NCBI GenBank assembly: GCA_025352325.1
Contig: JANXTR010000009.1
Span: 1 to 64,000, forward strand
DNA: 64,000 bases
From: Microbacteriaceae bacterium
GTDB lineage: Bacteria; Actinomycetota; Actinomycetes; Actinomycetales; Microbacteriaceae
Direction: 5' to 3'
This document shows positions 17,709 to 26,383 of this stretch, one piece after another; positions within the stretch are counted from its first letter, which is position 1, and the number at the start of each line of letters is the position of its first letter. The notes below the pieces were generated by a model that saw only the letters and a program-made list of their open reading frames with translations, had not been told where the DNA came from and did no database searches. Both the position numbers and the translations under genes were made by a program.

Positions 17709-18317
17709 ATGGCTGACGACAACAAGCTCGTCGCGGAAGCCCGCGACTCATTCGGCAAGGGCGCTGCCCGCAAGATCCGCGCAGCAGGCAAGATCCCCGC
17801 GGTCATCTACGGCCACGGCACTGACCCGATCCACGTGACCCTCCCGGGTCACCAGGTCGGCCTGATCCTGCGCAAGACGAACCAGGTCCTCGACCTCGAC
17901 ATCGCCGGCAAGAGCCAGCTCGCGCTCGTGAAGGACGTGCAGAAGGATCCGGTTCGACAGATCATCGAGCACCTCGACCTGATCGTCGTCCGCAAGGGCG
18001 AGAAGGTCACGATCGACGTGCCCGTGCACGTCGAGGGCGAGACCGTTCCCGGCACGACCGCAGCGCAGGATGCGAACACCATCTCGCTCGAGGCCGAGGC
18101 CACCAACATTCCCGAGCGCATCGTCGTCAACGTCGAGGGCCTCGAGGCCGGCACGCAGATCCTCGCGAAGGATCTCGTCCTGCCCGAGGGCTCGACCCTG
18201 ATCGTCGACCCCGACACGCTGATCATCAACGTGACGGCCGACATCGATCAGGACCTCGGCGATGACTCCGCCGCCGCTCCGGCTGCTGGCGCTGCCGCGG
18301 CCGACGCCGCGGAGTAG
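17709..18317 (+). CDS. rplY: 50S ribosomal protein L25/general stress protein Ctc
   Basis: This 202-aa protein binds 5S rRNA through its N-terminal L25 domain (about 1-95; GKGAARKIRAAGKIPAVIYG) and carries the C-terminal TL5/CTC beta domain (about 100-190) with an Ala-rich tail. The ATG at 17709 follows GAAAGAAGGAACC. The gap to the next gene, pth, is 14 nt, and the rplY-pth-mfd order is usual in actinobacteria. Confidence 0.95.
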   Translation: MADDNKLVAEARDSFGKGAARKIRAAGKIPAVIYGHGTDPIHVTLPGHQVGLILRKTNQVLDLDIAGKSQLALVKDVQKDPVRQIIEHLDLIVVRKGEKVTIDVPVHVEGETVPGTTAAQDANTISLEAEATNIPERIVVNVEGLEAGTQILAKDLVLPEGSTLIVDPDTLIINVTADIDQDLGDDSAAAPAAGAAAADAAE

Positions 18318-18331
18318 TTCCCTCCCTCGCG

Positions 18332-18919
18332 GTGGCAGACGATACCTGGCTGGTAGTCGGGCTCGGGAATCCCGGGCCCGGCTACGCCGGCCACCGACAC
18401 AACGTGGGCCAGATGGCTCTCGCCGAGCTCGCGCACCGCATCTCGGCAACCTTCAAGAGCCACAAAGCAGACGCCACGGCGGCCGAGGCGCGCCTGTCAC
18501 CCGGCGGTCCGAAGCTGATCCTGGCGAAGCCGAACGGCTTCATGAACCTGTCCGGTGGTCCGGTCTCGCAGCTCATGCGCTTCTACGACCTCGAGCCCTC
18601 GCAGCTGATCGTGTTGCACGACGAGCTCGACATCCCGTTCGACACCCTGCGTCTGAAAGCGGGGGGCGGGCACGGCGGCCACAACGGCATCCGCGATATC
18701 GCCTCGGCCCTCGGCACCCCGGACTTCACCCGCGTGCGGATCGGGATCGGCCGCCCCCCCGGACGCCAGGACGCGGCCGACTTCGTGCTCAAGCCCTTTA
18801 CGGGCGCCGAGCGTGAGGTGCTGCCGTCCCTGCTCTCGGACGCCGTCGACGCGGCAGAGCTCGTTGTCACCGACGGGCTCACGGCGGCGCAGCTGAAGTT
18901 CCACTCGCCGAAGGAGTAG
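18332..18919 (+). CDS. pth: Peptidyl-tRNA hydrolase
   Basis: It releases tRNA from prematurely dropped peptidyl-tRNA. The 195-aa protein shows VGLGNPGPGYAGHRHNVG with the catalytic His in RHNVG, KPNGFMNLSGGPV, the HDELD motif and GGGHGGHNGIRD. The GTG at 18332 fits the family start. It is in an operon with rplY. Confidence 0.95.
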   Translation: MADDTWLVVGLGNPGPGYAGHRHNVGQMALAELAHRISATFKSHKADATAAEARLSPGGPKLILAKPNGFMNLSGGPVSQLMRFYDLEPSQLIVLHDELDIPFDTLRLKAGGGHGGHNGIRDIASALGTPDFTRVRIGIGRPPGRQDAADFVLKPFTGAEREVLPSLLSDAVDAAELVVTDGLTAAQLKFHSPKE

Positions 18920-18925
18920 CGCGAC

Positions 18926-19035
18926 ATGGCGGAACCCGAGTTCGTCGAGGTGGATGCCGGGTCCCCGGCGGCCCAGGCCGTGATCGCTACAACGACAACC
19001 CGTATGCCGGTCTCTGGTCCGAGAAGCGGCTCTGA
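18926..19035 (+). pseudogene. Possible small gene broken by a frameshift
   Basis: An ATG after AAGGAGTAG opens MAEPEFVEVDAGSPAAQA, but the convincing end, RDRYNDNPYAGLWSEKRL then stop at 19033-19035, lies in another frame. The first frame runs on to 19087 with low-complexity sequence. This looks like a protein of about 36 residues with a single indel near 18980. The family is unknown. A sequencing error or chance coding are alternatives. Confidence 0.3.
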
Positions 19036-19074
19036 GCAGGTAGCCGCGAGGCGGCGCGCGTCGGAGGGGCCGGG

Positions 19075-19080
19075 TAAGCT
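19075..19080 (+). promoter_or_regulatory. -10 box, leaderless, mfd
   Basis: TAAGCT lies 7 nt before the GTG start of mfd. Confidence 0.5.
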
Positions 19081-19087
19081 CGCGTGA

Positions 19088-22000
19088 GTGGCACTTGAGC
19101 GTTTGATCACCCGGCTCTCGCATGCCCGCACCCTCGACGCGGCCCTGCAGCAGGCCGACCGCGACGCCGATTTCTCGCTGGTAGACGGGTTGCGCATCCC
19201 GCTCCTCGCCGCGCTGGTCGAGAGCCGCGCGGCCGACGCGGGCCCGAGCGGCGGGCCGCAGACGCTGCTCGCCGTCACCGCCACGTCCCGCGAGTCGGAG
19301 GGCGTGCGCGCCGCCTTCCGCAGCTACCTGCCCGGCGCGACGGTTTTGAGCCTGCCCGCCTGGGAGACCCTTCCGCACGAGCGGCTCAGCCCGAGCGCCG
19401 AGACGATCGGCGCGCGCCTCCGGGCTCTGCGCACACTCGACGCGTGGCAGAAGCAGTCGCGGTCCGAGCGACCCGGGCACCTGATCGTGGTGGCGAGCGT
19501 GCGGGCCGCTCTCCAACCCCTGGCCGCAGGCCTGGCAACCGTCGAACCCATCGTTCTGACCGCGACGCAGCGCGGGTACGACCTGGCGAGCCTCAGCATC
19601 CGGCTCGTCGAGTTGGCCTACGTGCGCGTCGATCTCGTCACGCGGCGCGGGGAGTTCGCGGTGCGCGGCGGCATCCTCGACGTGTTCGCACCCGACGCCG
19701 AGCACCCAGTGCGTGCCGAGTTCTTCGGGGACGAGCTCGAGCAGCTCCGCGCGTTCTCGGTGGCCGACCAGCGCTCCCTGCCCGGCGAGGTGCTCACTGC
19801 CGAACTCGCGCCGAGCCGCGAACTGCTGCTCACTGAGGCGGTCCGCCAGCGCGCCCGCGAGATGATGCACGAGTTCCCGACGCTCGCGCCGCTACTCGCG
19901 AAGGTGGCGGAGGGCATCCCGGTCGAGGGCATGGAGGCTCTGGCTCCTGCGTTGCTCGACAAGCTCGTGCCGCTCACCGACTATCTGCCCGCGGGTGCTG
20001 CGATCGCCATCCTTGGTCCCGAGCGGGTCTCGACGCGGGCCGTCAATCTCGCCGACACGAACCGCGAGTTCCTGGATGCCGCCTGGAACGCCGCGACCGC
20101 TGGAGCCCAGGCGCCGATCGACCTCGGATCGGGCGACTTCCTCACGGTGGGCGGGCTCAAGGCGGCGGCGGGCGCCCGGTCCTGGTGGACGCTCAGCCCC
20201 TTCGACGCGAACGACGATGACGTCATCCGGATCGACGCCGCCCCGGTGCCGAGCTTCGCCGGGCAGGCAGACGGCGCGGTCGATCACGTGGCCGAGCTTC
20301 TCCGCGCGGGCTGGACGGTGGCGATCGCCGCCGCTGGTCCCGGCCTCGTCGAGCGCGCCGCCGATGTGCTTGGCGCCCGCGAGGCGGCGGCGCGCGCGGT
20401 CGACGAGTTCCCCGCCGAGCCGGAGCCAGGCGTCGCCTACCTCGTGATGGGCGGGGTCGAAGCCGGGTTCGAGCTCACCGAAGACAAGCTCGCCGTGCTC
20501 AGCGAGGCCGAGTTCTACGGCCGCGCCGCCGGCATCGACTCACGCCAGGTCAAACGGCTCGCCAGCCGCCGCAAGAACGTCGTCGATCCGCTGCAGCTAC
20601 ACACCGGCGATTACGTCGTGCACCAGACCCACGGCATTGGCAAGTTCGTCGAACTCGTGCAACGTGAGGTCTCCAGCGGCACCCGCACGCCGCGCGGGCC
20701 GCTCGGAACGACGGTCACCGCCGACAAGGTGCTACGCGACTATCTGGTGATCGAGTACGCGCCCAGCAAGCGCGGGCATCCGGGCGACAAGCTCTACGTG
20801 CCGACTGACCAGCTCGACCTGCTGACCCGCTACGTCGGCGGTGAGGCACCCGGCCTGAGCAAGATGGGCGGATCCGACTGGGCCGCCGCCAAGGGCAAGG
20901 CGCGCAAGGCGGTGCGCGACATCGCCGTCGAGCTGGTCAAGCTCTACAGTGCGCGGATGGCGAGCAAGGGCCACGCCTTCCCGCCCGACACCCCCTGGCA
21001 GCGCGAGCTGGAGGAGGCGTTCCCCTTCGCGGAGACCCCCGACCAGCTGTCGACCATCGACGAAGTCAAGGCCGACATGGAGCGCGCCATTCCGATGGAC
21101 CGCCTCATCTCGGGCGACGTGGGTTACGGCAAGACGGAGATCGCGGTGCGCGCCGCCTTCAAGGCGGTGCAGGACGGCAAGCAGGTCGCGATGCTCGTGC
21201 CGACCACGCTGCTGGTCCGCCAGCACATCGAGACCTTCAGCGAGCGGTTCGCCGGGTTCCCCGTGCACCTGCGCGCCCTGAGCCGCTTCCAGTCGGCCAA
21301 GGAGTCGAAGGAGACGATCGAGGGGCTGGCGCGCGGCGAGGTGGACGTCGTGATCGGCACGCATCGACTACTGAGCGAGGGGATCCAGTTCAAGGATCTC
21401 GGTCTCGTCATCATCGACGAGGAGCAGCGCTTCGGTGTGGAGCACAAGGACGCGCTCAAGAAGCTGAAGACGAACGTGGACATCCTGGCGATGTCGGCGA
21501 CGCCGATCCCGCGCACGCTCGAGATGGCGGTCACCGGCATCCGCGAGATGTCGACGCTGGCGACGCCGCCGGAGGACCGGCATCCGATCCTCACCTACGT
21601 CGGCGCGTACAGCGACAAGCAGGTGGCCGCCGCGATCCGCCGCGAACTGCTCCGCGAGGGCCAGGTGTTCTACGTGCACAACCGGGTGTCGTCGATCAAC
21701 CGCGTCGCCGCGCAGATCGCCGAGCTGGTGCCGGAGGCCCGGATCGCCGTCGCACACGGGCAGCTCAACGAGAACGTGCTCGAGCAGGTCATCGTCGACT
21801 TCTGGGAGGGCAAGTTCGATGTGCTCGTCACCACGACGATCATCGAGACCGGCATCGACATCGCCAACGCGAACACGCTGATCATCGACCGCGCCGACAA
21901 GTACGGGCTGAGCCAGCTGCACCAGATCCGCGGTCGCGTCGGGCGCGGCCGCGAGCGCGCGTACGCGTACTTCCTCTACGACGACGACAAGCCGCTCAGC

Positions 22001-22729
22001 GAGCTCGCGCAGGATCGGCTGCAGACCATCGCCGCCAACAACGAGCTCGGCGGCGGCATGCAGATCGCCCTCAAGGACCTCGAGATCCGCGGCGCGGGCA
22101 ATCTGCTCGGCGGCGAGCAGTCCGGGCACATCGCGGGTGTCGGTTTCGACCTGTACCTGCGGATGATCGGCGAGGCGGTCGCGGCCTTCCGCGGCGACGT
22201 GGCCGAGGGGCAGACCGAGCTGCGCCTCGAGCTGCCGGTGGATGCGCACATCCCCGAGGAGTACATCGAGAGCGAGCGGCTGCGGCTCGAGGCCTACCAG
22301 AAGCTCTCGACCGCGGCGGCCCCGGCCTCGGCCGAGGACTCGATCGACTCGGTGGTCGAGGAGCTCACCGACCGCTACGGCGAGCTCCCCCCGCAAATGC
22401 AGAACCTCGTCGCGATCTCACGGCTGCGTCGCATCGCCCAGAAGGCCGGACTCAGTGACGTCGTTGCGATGGGCGGCAACCTGCGCATCGCCCCGGCCGA
22501 GCTGCCGGACTCGCTCCAGGTGCGGTTGCAGCGGCTCTACCCGGGCGCGCGCCTGTTCGCGCAAGCGAAGGCGATCAGCGTGCCGCTGTTTGCCGGGATC
22601 CCCAACCCGGAGCACACGGACCCCGAGCTGATCGCGTGGGTGACCGGGCTGCTGGCGGCGATCTTCCCGCCGAAGGTCGCGGCGACGTCCGCGGTCGAGG
22701 CCGCCGAGCCGTCGTCGCCGCTGCCGTAG
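19088..22729 (+). CDS. mfd: Transcription-repair coupling factor
   Basis: Mfd removes RNA polymerase stalled at lesions and recruits UvrA. The 1213-aa protein has the UvrB-like N-terminal module (about 1-350), the RNAP-interacting domain (HTGDYVVHQTHGIGKFV, about 500-600), helicase motifs with Walker A GDVGYGKTEIA (about 675), DEEQRF, and the TRG region with GRVGRGRERAYAY, then the C-terminal D7 domain. It starts with GTG. The end is Ala/Ser/Pro-rich, and its stop codon sits in a CCGTAG hexamer repeat. Confidence 0.97.
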   Translation: MALERLITRLSHARTLDAALQQADRDADFSLVDGLRIPLLAALVESRAADAGPSGGPQTLLAVTATSRESEGVRAAFRSYLPGATVLSLPAWETLPHERLSPSAETIGARLRALRTLDAWQKQSRSERPGHLIVVASVRAALQPLAAGLATVEPIVLTATQRGYDLASLSIRLVELAYVRVDLVTRRGEFAVRGGILDVFAPDAEHPVRAEFFGDELEQLRAFSVADQRSLPGEVLTAELAPSRELLLTEAVRQRAREMMHEFPTLAPLLAKVAEGIPVEGMEALAPALLDKLVPLTDYLPAGAAIAILGPERVSTRAVNLADTNREFLDAAWNAATAGAQAPIDLGSGDFLTVGGLKAAAGARSWWTLSPFDANDDDVIRIDAAPVPSFAGQADGAVDHVAELLRAGWTVAIAAAGPGLVERAADVLGAREAAARAVDEFPAEPEPGVAYLVMGGVEAGFELTEDKLAVLSEAEFYGRAAGIDSRQVKRLASRRKNVVDPLQLHTGDYVVHQTHGIGKFVELVQREVSSGTRTPRGPLGTTVTADKVLRDYLVIEYAPSKRGHPGDKLYVPTDQLDLLTRYVGGEAPGLSKMGGSDWAAAKGKARKAVRDIAVELVKLYSARMASKGHAFPPDTPWQRELEEAFPFAETPDQLSTIDEVKADMERAIPMDRLISGDVGYGKTEIAVRAAFKAVQDGKQVAMLVPTTLLVRQHIETFSERFAGFPVHLRALSRFQSAKESKETIEGLARGEVDVVIGTHRLLSEGIQFKDLGLVIIDEEQRFGVEHKDALKKLKTNVDILAMSATPIPRTLEMAVTGIREMSTLATPPEDRHPILTYVGAYSDKQVAAAIRRELLREGQVFYVHNRVSSINRVAAQIAELVPEARIAVAHGQLNENVLEQVIVDFWEGKFDVLVTTTIIETGIDIANANTLIIDRADKYGLSQLHQIRGRVGRGRERAYAYFLYDDDKPLSELAQDRLQTIAANNELGGGMQIALKDLEIRGAGNLLGGEQSGHIAGVGFDLYLRMIGEAVAAFRGDVAEGQTELRLELPVDAHIPEEYIESERLRLEAYQKLSTAAAPASAEDSIDSVVEELTDRYGELPPQMQNLVAISRLRRIAQKAGLSDVVAMGGNLRIAPAELPDSLQVRLQRLYPGARLFAQAKAISVPLFAGIPNPEHTDPELIAWVTGLLAAIFPPKVAATSAVEAAEPSSPLP

Positions 22730-22743
22730 CCGTAGCCGTAGCC
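22724..22743 (+). repeat. CCGTAG hexamer repeat at the mfd stop codon
   Basis: Three tandem CCGTAG units cover the last Pro-stop codons of mfd. Changing the unit number would not change the protein, so it is probably neutral. Confidence 0.6.
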
Positions 22744-22744
22744 A

Positions 22745-22818
22745 AATCAAGGATGAGAGGGGCGCCGGGCGCGGATTCACCACGATCTCGGGCGATCCAT
22801 CACCGCCTCTCCTTGATT
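22745..22818 (+). terminator. Long-loop inverted repeat after mfd
   Basis: AATCAAGGATGAGAGG at 22745-22760 pairs with CCTCTCCTTGATT at 22806-22818, with a 2-nt bulge and a loop of about 45 nt. It lies between mfd and the next gene. It may be a terminator or the remains of a small element. Confidence 0.35.
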
Positions 22819-22828
22819 CGGTAACCGC

Positions 22829-22834
22829 TAGCGT
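22829..22834 (+). promoter_or_regulatory. -10 box, leaderless, luciferase-domain gene
   Basis: TAGCGT lies 6 nt before the GTG at 22841. Confidence 0.55.
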
Positions 22835-22840
22835 GGACGC

Positions 22841-23296
22841 GTGGCTCTGAGACTTCGCGCCGGTGAGCGACCCGAGGTCTCGGTCTCCGGGCCGCAGACG
22901 CAGCTCAGCCAGCGCTCGTCGCCCGAGGTCTGGGGCCGGTTGGTCGCCGCTGCGCTCGCACTCCCGGGAGTCGTGGAGGGTCACGGCCAGGTGTCCCCGG
23001 CATCCACTCGGGCGCTGTTCCTCGCGGAACGTGCGGAGGAGCGCACTCCCGAGACCTCCCTCGCCCCGGGTCAGCGCCTCGAGCCGGTGCACCTGCACGG
23101 GGTCGAGGACACCAGCATCCATCTGTGTCTGCCGTCCGCGCGTGGTCAGGAGCTGCTGGCGCTGGGCTGGGCTGAACCGCACCAGTTCGGCGACTACGGC
23201 ACGGAGTTCTTCGTCTACGGCCCCCGTGACGACAACGAGCTCCAGGTCGTGCTCGGCCTGATCGCCGAGAGTCTGGCGTTCGCCCGCGGCGAGTGA
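22841..23296 (+). CDS. Luciferase-domain (DUF5519-like) protein
   Basis: This 151-aa cytoplasmic protein has a late segment HLHGVEDTSIHLCLPSARG, then AEPHQFGDYGTEFFVYG, resembling the small luciferase domain (DUF5519) found as a stand-alone protein in actinobacteria. The biochemical activity of these proteins is not known. It appears monocistronic with its own leaderless promoter and converges on the CPBP protease gene. Confidence 0.65.
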   Translation: MALRLRAGERPEVSVSGPQTQLSQRSSPEVWGRLVAAALALPGVVEGHGQVSPASTRALFLAERAEERTPETSLAPGQRLEPVHLHGVEDTSIHLCLPSARGQELLALGWAEPHQFGDYGTEFFVYGPRDDNELQVVLGLIAESLAFARGE

Positions 23297-23305
23297 CGGG
23301 GCTTC

Positions 23306-24064
23306 CTAGGCTTTCTCCCACGCCCCGCCGACGGCGATCGGGATCAGCACGAGCGAGCGCAGATCCACGAGAGCGTGCAGGACGATCGGCGCGGCGATCG
23401 AGCCGGTCGCGACGTAGAGTGCGGCGAACAGGAACCCGAGGACGGTCGAGACCAGGATGCCGGAGGCGCCCTGGTAGAGGTGCAGCATCCCGAACAGCAG
23501 GCACGCCAGCCCGAAGGCGCCTGGACCGTTGCCGAGGATGCCGAACAGCAGCGCGGGCAGCGCCAGGCGGAACAGCAGCTCCTCGAAAAGACCCGCCTGC
23601 AGGCCGAGGCCGGCGCCGTACTTCAGCTCGCCGCGCACCCGCGGCAGCAGGGCCCGGATGTCGCCCACCGCCGGGATGCCGTCGACTCCGCTCCCCGGCT
23701 CGGTGCTGCTCCGCAGCAGCAGCACGGGCGCGATGAGCGCCGCGGCCACCAGCACGAGCACGACGACGGAGACGACGACGCCGGGCGGCGTTCCCAGGAA
23801 GTCGCGCAGCGCGGCCACGGGCGCCCATTCCTGGGCCGACCGGAGCGCGAGCGGCACGTACGGCCAGGCGGCGAGCAGCACGACGCAGCTCAGCCCGCCC
23901 ATCACCAGCACGGATTCCAGCAGCCAGCGGGCGTAGACGCGGCGTCGCGCCCGCGTCGAGGTCAGTTTCTTGAATCGCCGGTACGGACCGCGGCCCCGCG
24001 TGACCGCGCGCCACCCCAGCAGCCCGAGCACCACCAGCAGGAGGGCGAGCAGGGCGAGGGTCAC
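23306..24064 (-). CDS. CPBP-family intramembrane metalloprotease
   Basis: This 252-aa polytopic membrane protein has the CPBP (CAAX protease/Abi) motifs: EELLFR with the paired catalytic Glu (motif 1), FGMLHLYQG (motif 2) and HALVDL (motif 3). Family members cleave prenylated or other membrane substrates, and some act in bacteriocin self-immunity; the substrate here is unknown. The GTG at 24064 is the start. It is divergent from an efflux pump, with 57 bp between the starts. Confidence 0.88.
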   Translation of the reverse strand: MTLALLALLLVVLGLLGWRAVTRGRGPYRRFKKLTSTRARRRVYARWLLESVLVMGGLSCVVLLAAWPYVPLALRSAQEWAPVAALRDFLGTPPGVVVSVVVLVLVAAALIAPVLLLRSSTEPGSGVDGIPAVGDIRALLPRVRGELKYGAGLGLQAGLFEELLFRLALPALLFGILGNGPGAFGLACLLFGMLHLYQGASGILVSTVLGFLFAALYVATGSIAAPIVLHALVDLRSLVLIPIAVGGAWEKA

Positions 24065-24110
24065 CGGTCCATTGTGTCCGCTCGCGGAATGTTGCGCGGT
24101 GCAACGGTCT

Positions 24111-24116
24111 TACAGT
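24111..24116 (+). promoter_or_regulatory. -10 box, leaderless, DHA2 pump
   Basis: TACAGT lies 5 nt before the GTG at 24122. Confidence 0.45.
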
Positions 24117-24121
24117 CTGAT

Positions 24122-25588
24122 GTGACGAATGCCCCTTCGCTGAGCGCTGTCGGCCTCCGGTCCGAGCGCGGACCCGTGCTGCTGGCCATCATGACCAGCA
24201 CCGCCCTGGTGGCCATCGACTCGACGATCCTGGCCACGGCCGTGCCGTCCGTCGTCAAAGACATCGGCGGCTTCTCGGCGTTCCCGTGGCTCTTCTCGAT
24301 CTATCTGCTCGCGCAGGCGGTCAGCGTGCCGATCTACTCGAAGCTCGCCGACATGGTCGGCCGCAAGCCGATCATCATCTTCGGGGTCGGTCTCTTCCTG
24401 CTCGGCTCGATCCTCTGCGGTTTCGCCTGGAGCATGCCCGCGCTGATCGCGTTCCGCGCCGTTCAGGGGCTCGGCGCCGGTGCGGTGCAACCGATGTCGA
24501 TCACGATCATCGGCGACATCTACTCGGTCGCCGAGCGCGCCCGGGTGCAGGGGTACGTCGCAGGCGTCTGGGCGGTCTCCTCCGTGGTCGGCCCCACCCT
24601 GGGCGGGGTCTTCTCGCAGTTCGTCTCCTGGCGTTGGATCTTCTTCGTCAACGTCCCGGTCTGCGTGCTCGCCGTCGTGCTGCTGCTGCGCGGCTTCCAC
24701 GAGAAGGTGGAGCGCCGACCGCACAAGATCGACTTCCTCGGCGCGGGGCTGCTCGCGGCATCCACCGCTCTCCTCGTCCTCGGCGTGCTCGAGGGCGGCC
24801 AGGCCTGGAACTGGGACTCGCCGATCAGCATCGCCGTTTTCGGTGTCGGCGCGCTGCTGCTGGCCGGCTTCATCGTCGTGGAGCGGCGGGTCGCCGAGCC
24901 GGTGCTGCCGCTCTGGGTGTTCCAGCGGCGGCTGCTTCTCACCACCTCCCTTGTCGCGTTCGGGGTGGGTGCCGGGCTGATCGGCCTGAGCTCCTTCGTC
25001 CCGACCTACCTCGAGGGCTCGCTCGGGGTCACGCCGCTCGAGGCCGGACTCGCGCTCGCGGCGCTGACGATCGGCTGGCCGGTGTCCGCCACCTTGTCGG
25101 GTCGGCTCTACCTGCGGTACGGATTCCGCCTCACCGCGCTCGCGGGCAGCATCATCGTCGTGGTCGGCACCGTGACGCTCGCTCTCTTCGGCACGCAGCC
25201 GTCGATCATCGTCGTCGCGATCGCCTGCTTTGTCACCGGATTTGGCTTTGGCTGGGCGAACGTACCCACCCTGATCGCGGCACAGTCCAGCGTCGGCTGG
25301 GGGGAGCGGGGCGTCGTCACGGGCGCCAACATGTTCTCGCGCTCGATCGGCAGCGCGGTCGGTGCGGCCATCTTCGGCGCGGTCGCGAACGGGATCATCG
25401 CCACTCACGGCGGCAACGAGAACGATCCGACGACGGTGGCCCTGGCCTCCACCGGAGTGTTCATCGGGATCGCCATCACGGCGGCCCTCATCGTGGTCGC
25501 CGTCGTTGCGATGCCCGAGACACCGGTGGTGGCATCCGCGCCTGCAGCCCCCGCGTCTCCCTCCGAAGACGCCGCCGTCGCCGGTTGA
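24122..25588 (+). CDS. MFS multidrug efflux transporter, DHA2 (EmrB/QacA) type
   Basis: This 488-aa inner-membrane protein is predicted to have 14 helices. The DHA2 motif D1 is visible as ALVAIDSTILATAVPSV, motif A as KLADMVGRKP, and motif C as GVWAVSSVVGPTLGG. Such pumps export drugs or dyes using the proton gradient. The GTG at 24122 is preferred because a TACAGT box precedes it; an in-frame ATG at 24089 would add 11 residues. The dispersed palindromic repeat begins right after its stop codon. Confidence 0.9.
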   Translation: MTNAPSLSAVGLRSERGPVLLAIMTSTALVAIDSTILATAVPSVVKDIGGFSAFPWLFSIYLLAQAVSVPIYSKLADMVGRKPIIIFGVGLFLLGSILCGFAWSMPALIAFRAVQGLGAGAVQPMSITIIGDIYSVAERARVQGYVAGVWAVSSVVGPTLGGVFSQFVSWRWIFFVNVPVCVLAVVLLLRGFHEKVERRPHKIDFLGAGLLAASTALLVLGVLEGGQAWNWDSPISIAVFGVGALLLAGFIVVERRVAEPVLPLWVFQRRLLLTTSLVAFGVGAGLIGLSSFVPTYLEGSLGVTPLEAGLALAALTIGWPVSATLSGRLYLRYGFRLTALAGSIIVVVGTVTLALFGTQPSIIVVAIACFVTGFGFGWANVPTLIAAQSSVGWGERGVVTGANMFSRSIGSAVGAAIFGAVANGIIATHGGNENDPTTVALASTGVFIGIAITAALIVVAVVAMPETPVVASAPAAPASPSEDAAVAG

Positions 25589-25665
25589 CCTCCGCGAGAG
25601 TACGCATATCTGCGTACTTTCGGCGCCGAGAGCGGGTTGAGACACGTACTTTCGCGGATCATGGG
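25589..25665. repeat. Dispersed palindromic repeat, copy 1
   Basis: This 77-bp element is bounded by inverted arms CCGCGAGAGTACG and CGTACTTTCGCGG (12 of 13 paired). It contains an inner hairpin AGTACGCATATCTGCGTACT and a central near-palindrome CTTTCGGCGCCGAGAG. It aligns without gaps to 58679-58755 at about 55 of 77 positions (counted by hand). Its right edge lies a few bases before the mazG start and supplies a GATCAT hexamer 6 nt from that ATG. Confidence 0.8.
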
Positions 25666-25668
25666 GGT

Positions 25669-26340
25669 ATGACCGAACCACTCGTGCCGACCAGCCCCCA
25701 CCCCGAGCTTGACGAGCTGATCGCCGTGCTCGAGCGGCTGCGCGCGCCCGGCGGCTGTGTCTGGGACCGCGAGCAGACCCACGCTTCGCTCGTGCAGTAC
25801 CTGGTGGAGGAGACCTTCGAACTGGTCGACGCCATCGAGGTCGGTGACCGCGAAGAGCTGCTCGAGGAGCTCGGTGACGTGCTCTACCAGGTGATTTTCC
25901 ACGCCGACATCGCCGTCGAAGCTGGCTGGTTCACCCTCGAGGACGTTGCGTCGCACATGCGCGCGAAGATGGTCGCGCGTCACCCGCACGTGTTCGGCGA
26001 CGTGACAGGCCGCGTTGTCAAGGTCGAGACGTCGGCGGACGTGGTCGCAACCTGGGAGTCGGTGAAAGCGGTCGAGAAGGCGCATCGGACGAGCGTGCTT
26101 GAGGGCATCCCGCAGGGGATGCCGAGCCTCGCCCTCGCAGATAAAGTGCTGGGCCGCGCGGCGAAGGTCGGGGTCGAGCGCGTCGCCGGGGTCATCCCGA
26201 GCACCGAGGCGGAGCTCGGCGCCGAGTTGCTCGCCACCGTCGTCGCAGCGAAGGCGGCCGGTCTCGACGCCGAGCGTGCGCTGCGCACCGCGCTCCGCGC
26301 TCTGCAGGACGAGGTGCGCGCGGCCGAACACGCCGGCTGA
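25669..26340 (+). CDS. mazG: MazG-family nucleoside triphosphate pyrophosphohydrolase
   Basis: This 223-aa cytoplasmic house-cleaning enzyme hydrolyses non-canonical NTPs to NMP and PPi. The first MazG domain carries CVWDREQTHASLVQYLVEE, then EELGDVLYQVIFHADIA, which holds the EExxE/ExxD metal ligands, and a later RHPHVFGDV. The second half is degenerate compared with the two-domain E. coli enzyme. The ATG at 25669 opens at the edge of the palindromic repeat. Confidence 0.93.
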   Translation: MTEPLVPTSPHPELDELIAVLERLRAPGGCVWDREQTHASLVQYLVEETFELVDAIEVGDREELLEELGDVLYQVIFHADIAVEAGWFTLEDVASHMRAKMVARHPHVFGDVTGRVVKVETSADVVATWESVKAVEKAHRTSVLEGIPQGMPSLALADKVLGRAAKVGVERVAGVIPSTEAELGAELLATVVAAKAAGLDAERALRTALRALQDEVRAAEHAG

Positions 26341-26354
26341 GCGTGTCGACACCG

Positions 26355-26378
26355 GGTCTCGACGCGCTCGACCACCGG
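26355..26378. repeat. Short GGTCTCGAC-type dispersed repeat, copy 1
   Basis: This 24-25-nt element starts GGTCTCGAC and continues CTCGACCA. It matches 57415-57439 at about 21 of 25 positions. It lies in the 43-bp gap between the convergent mazG and SDR genes. Confidence 0.6.
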
Positions 26379-26383
26379 GCGGG

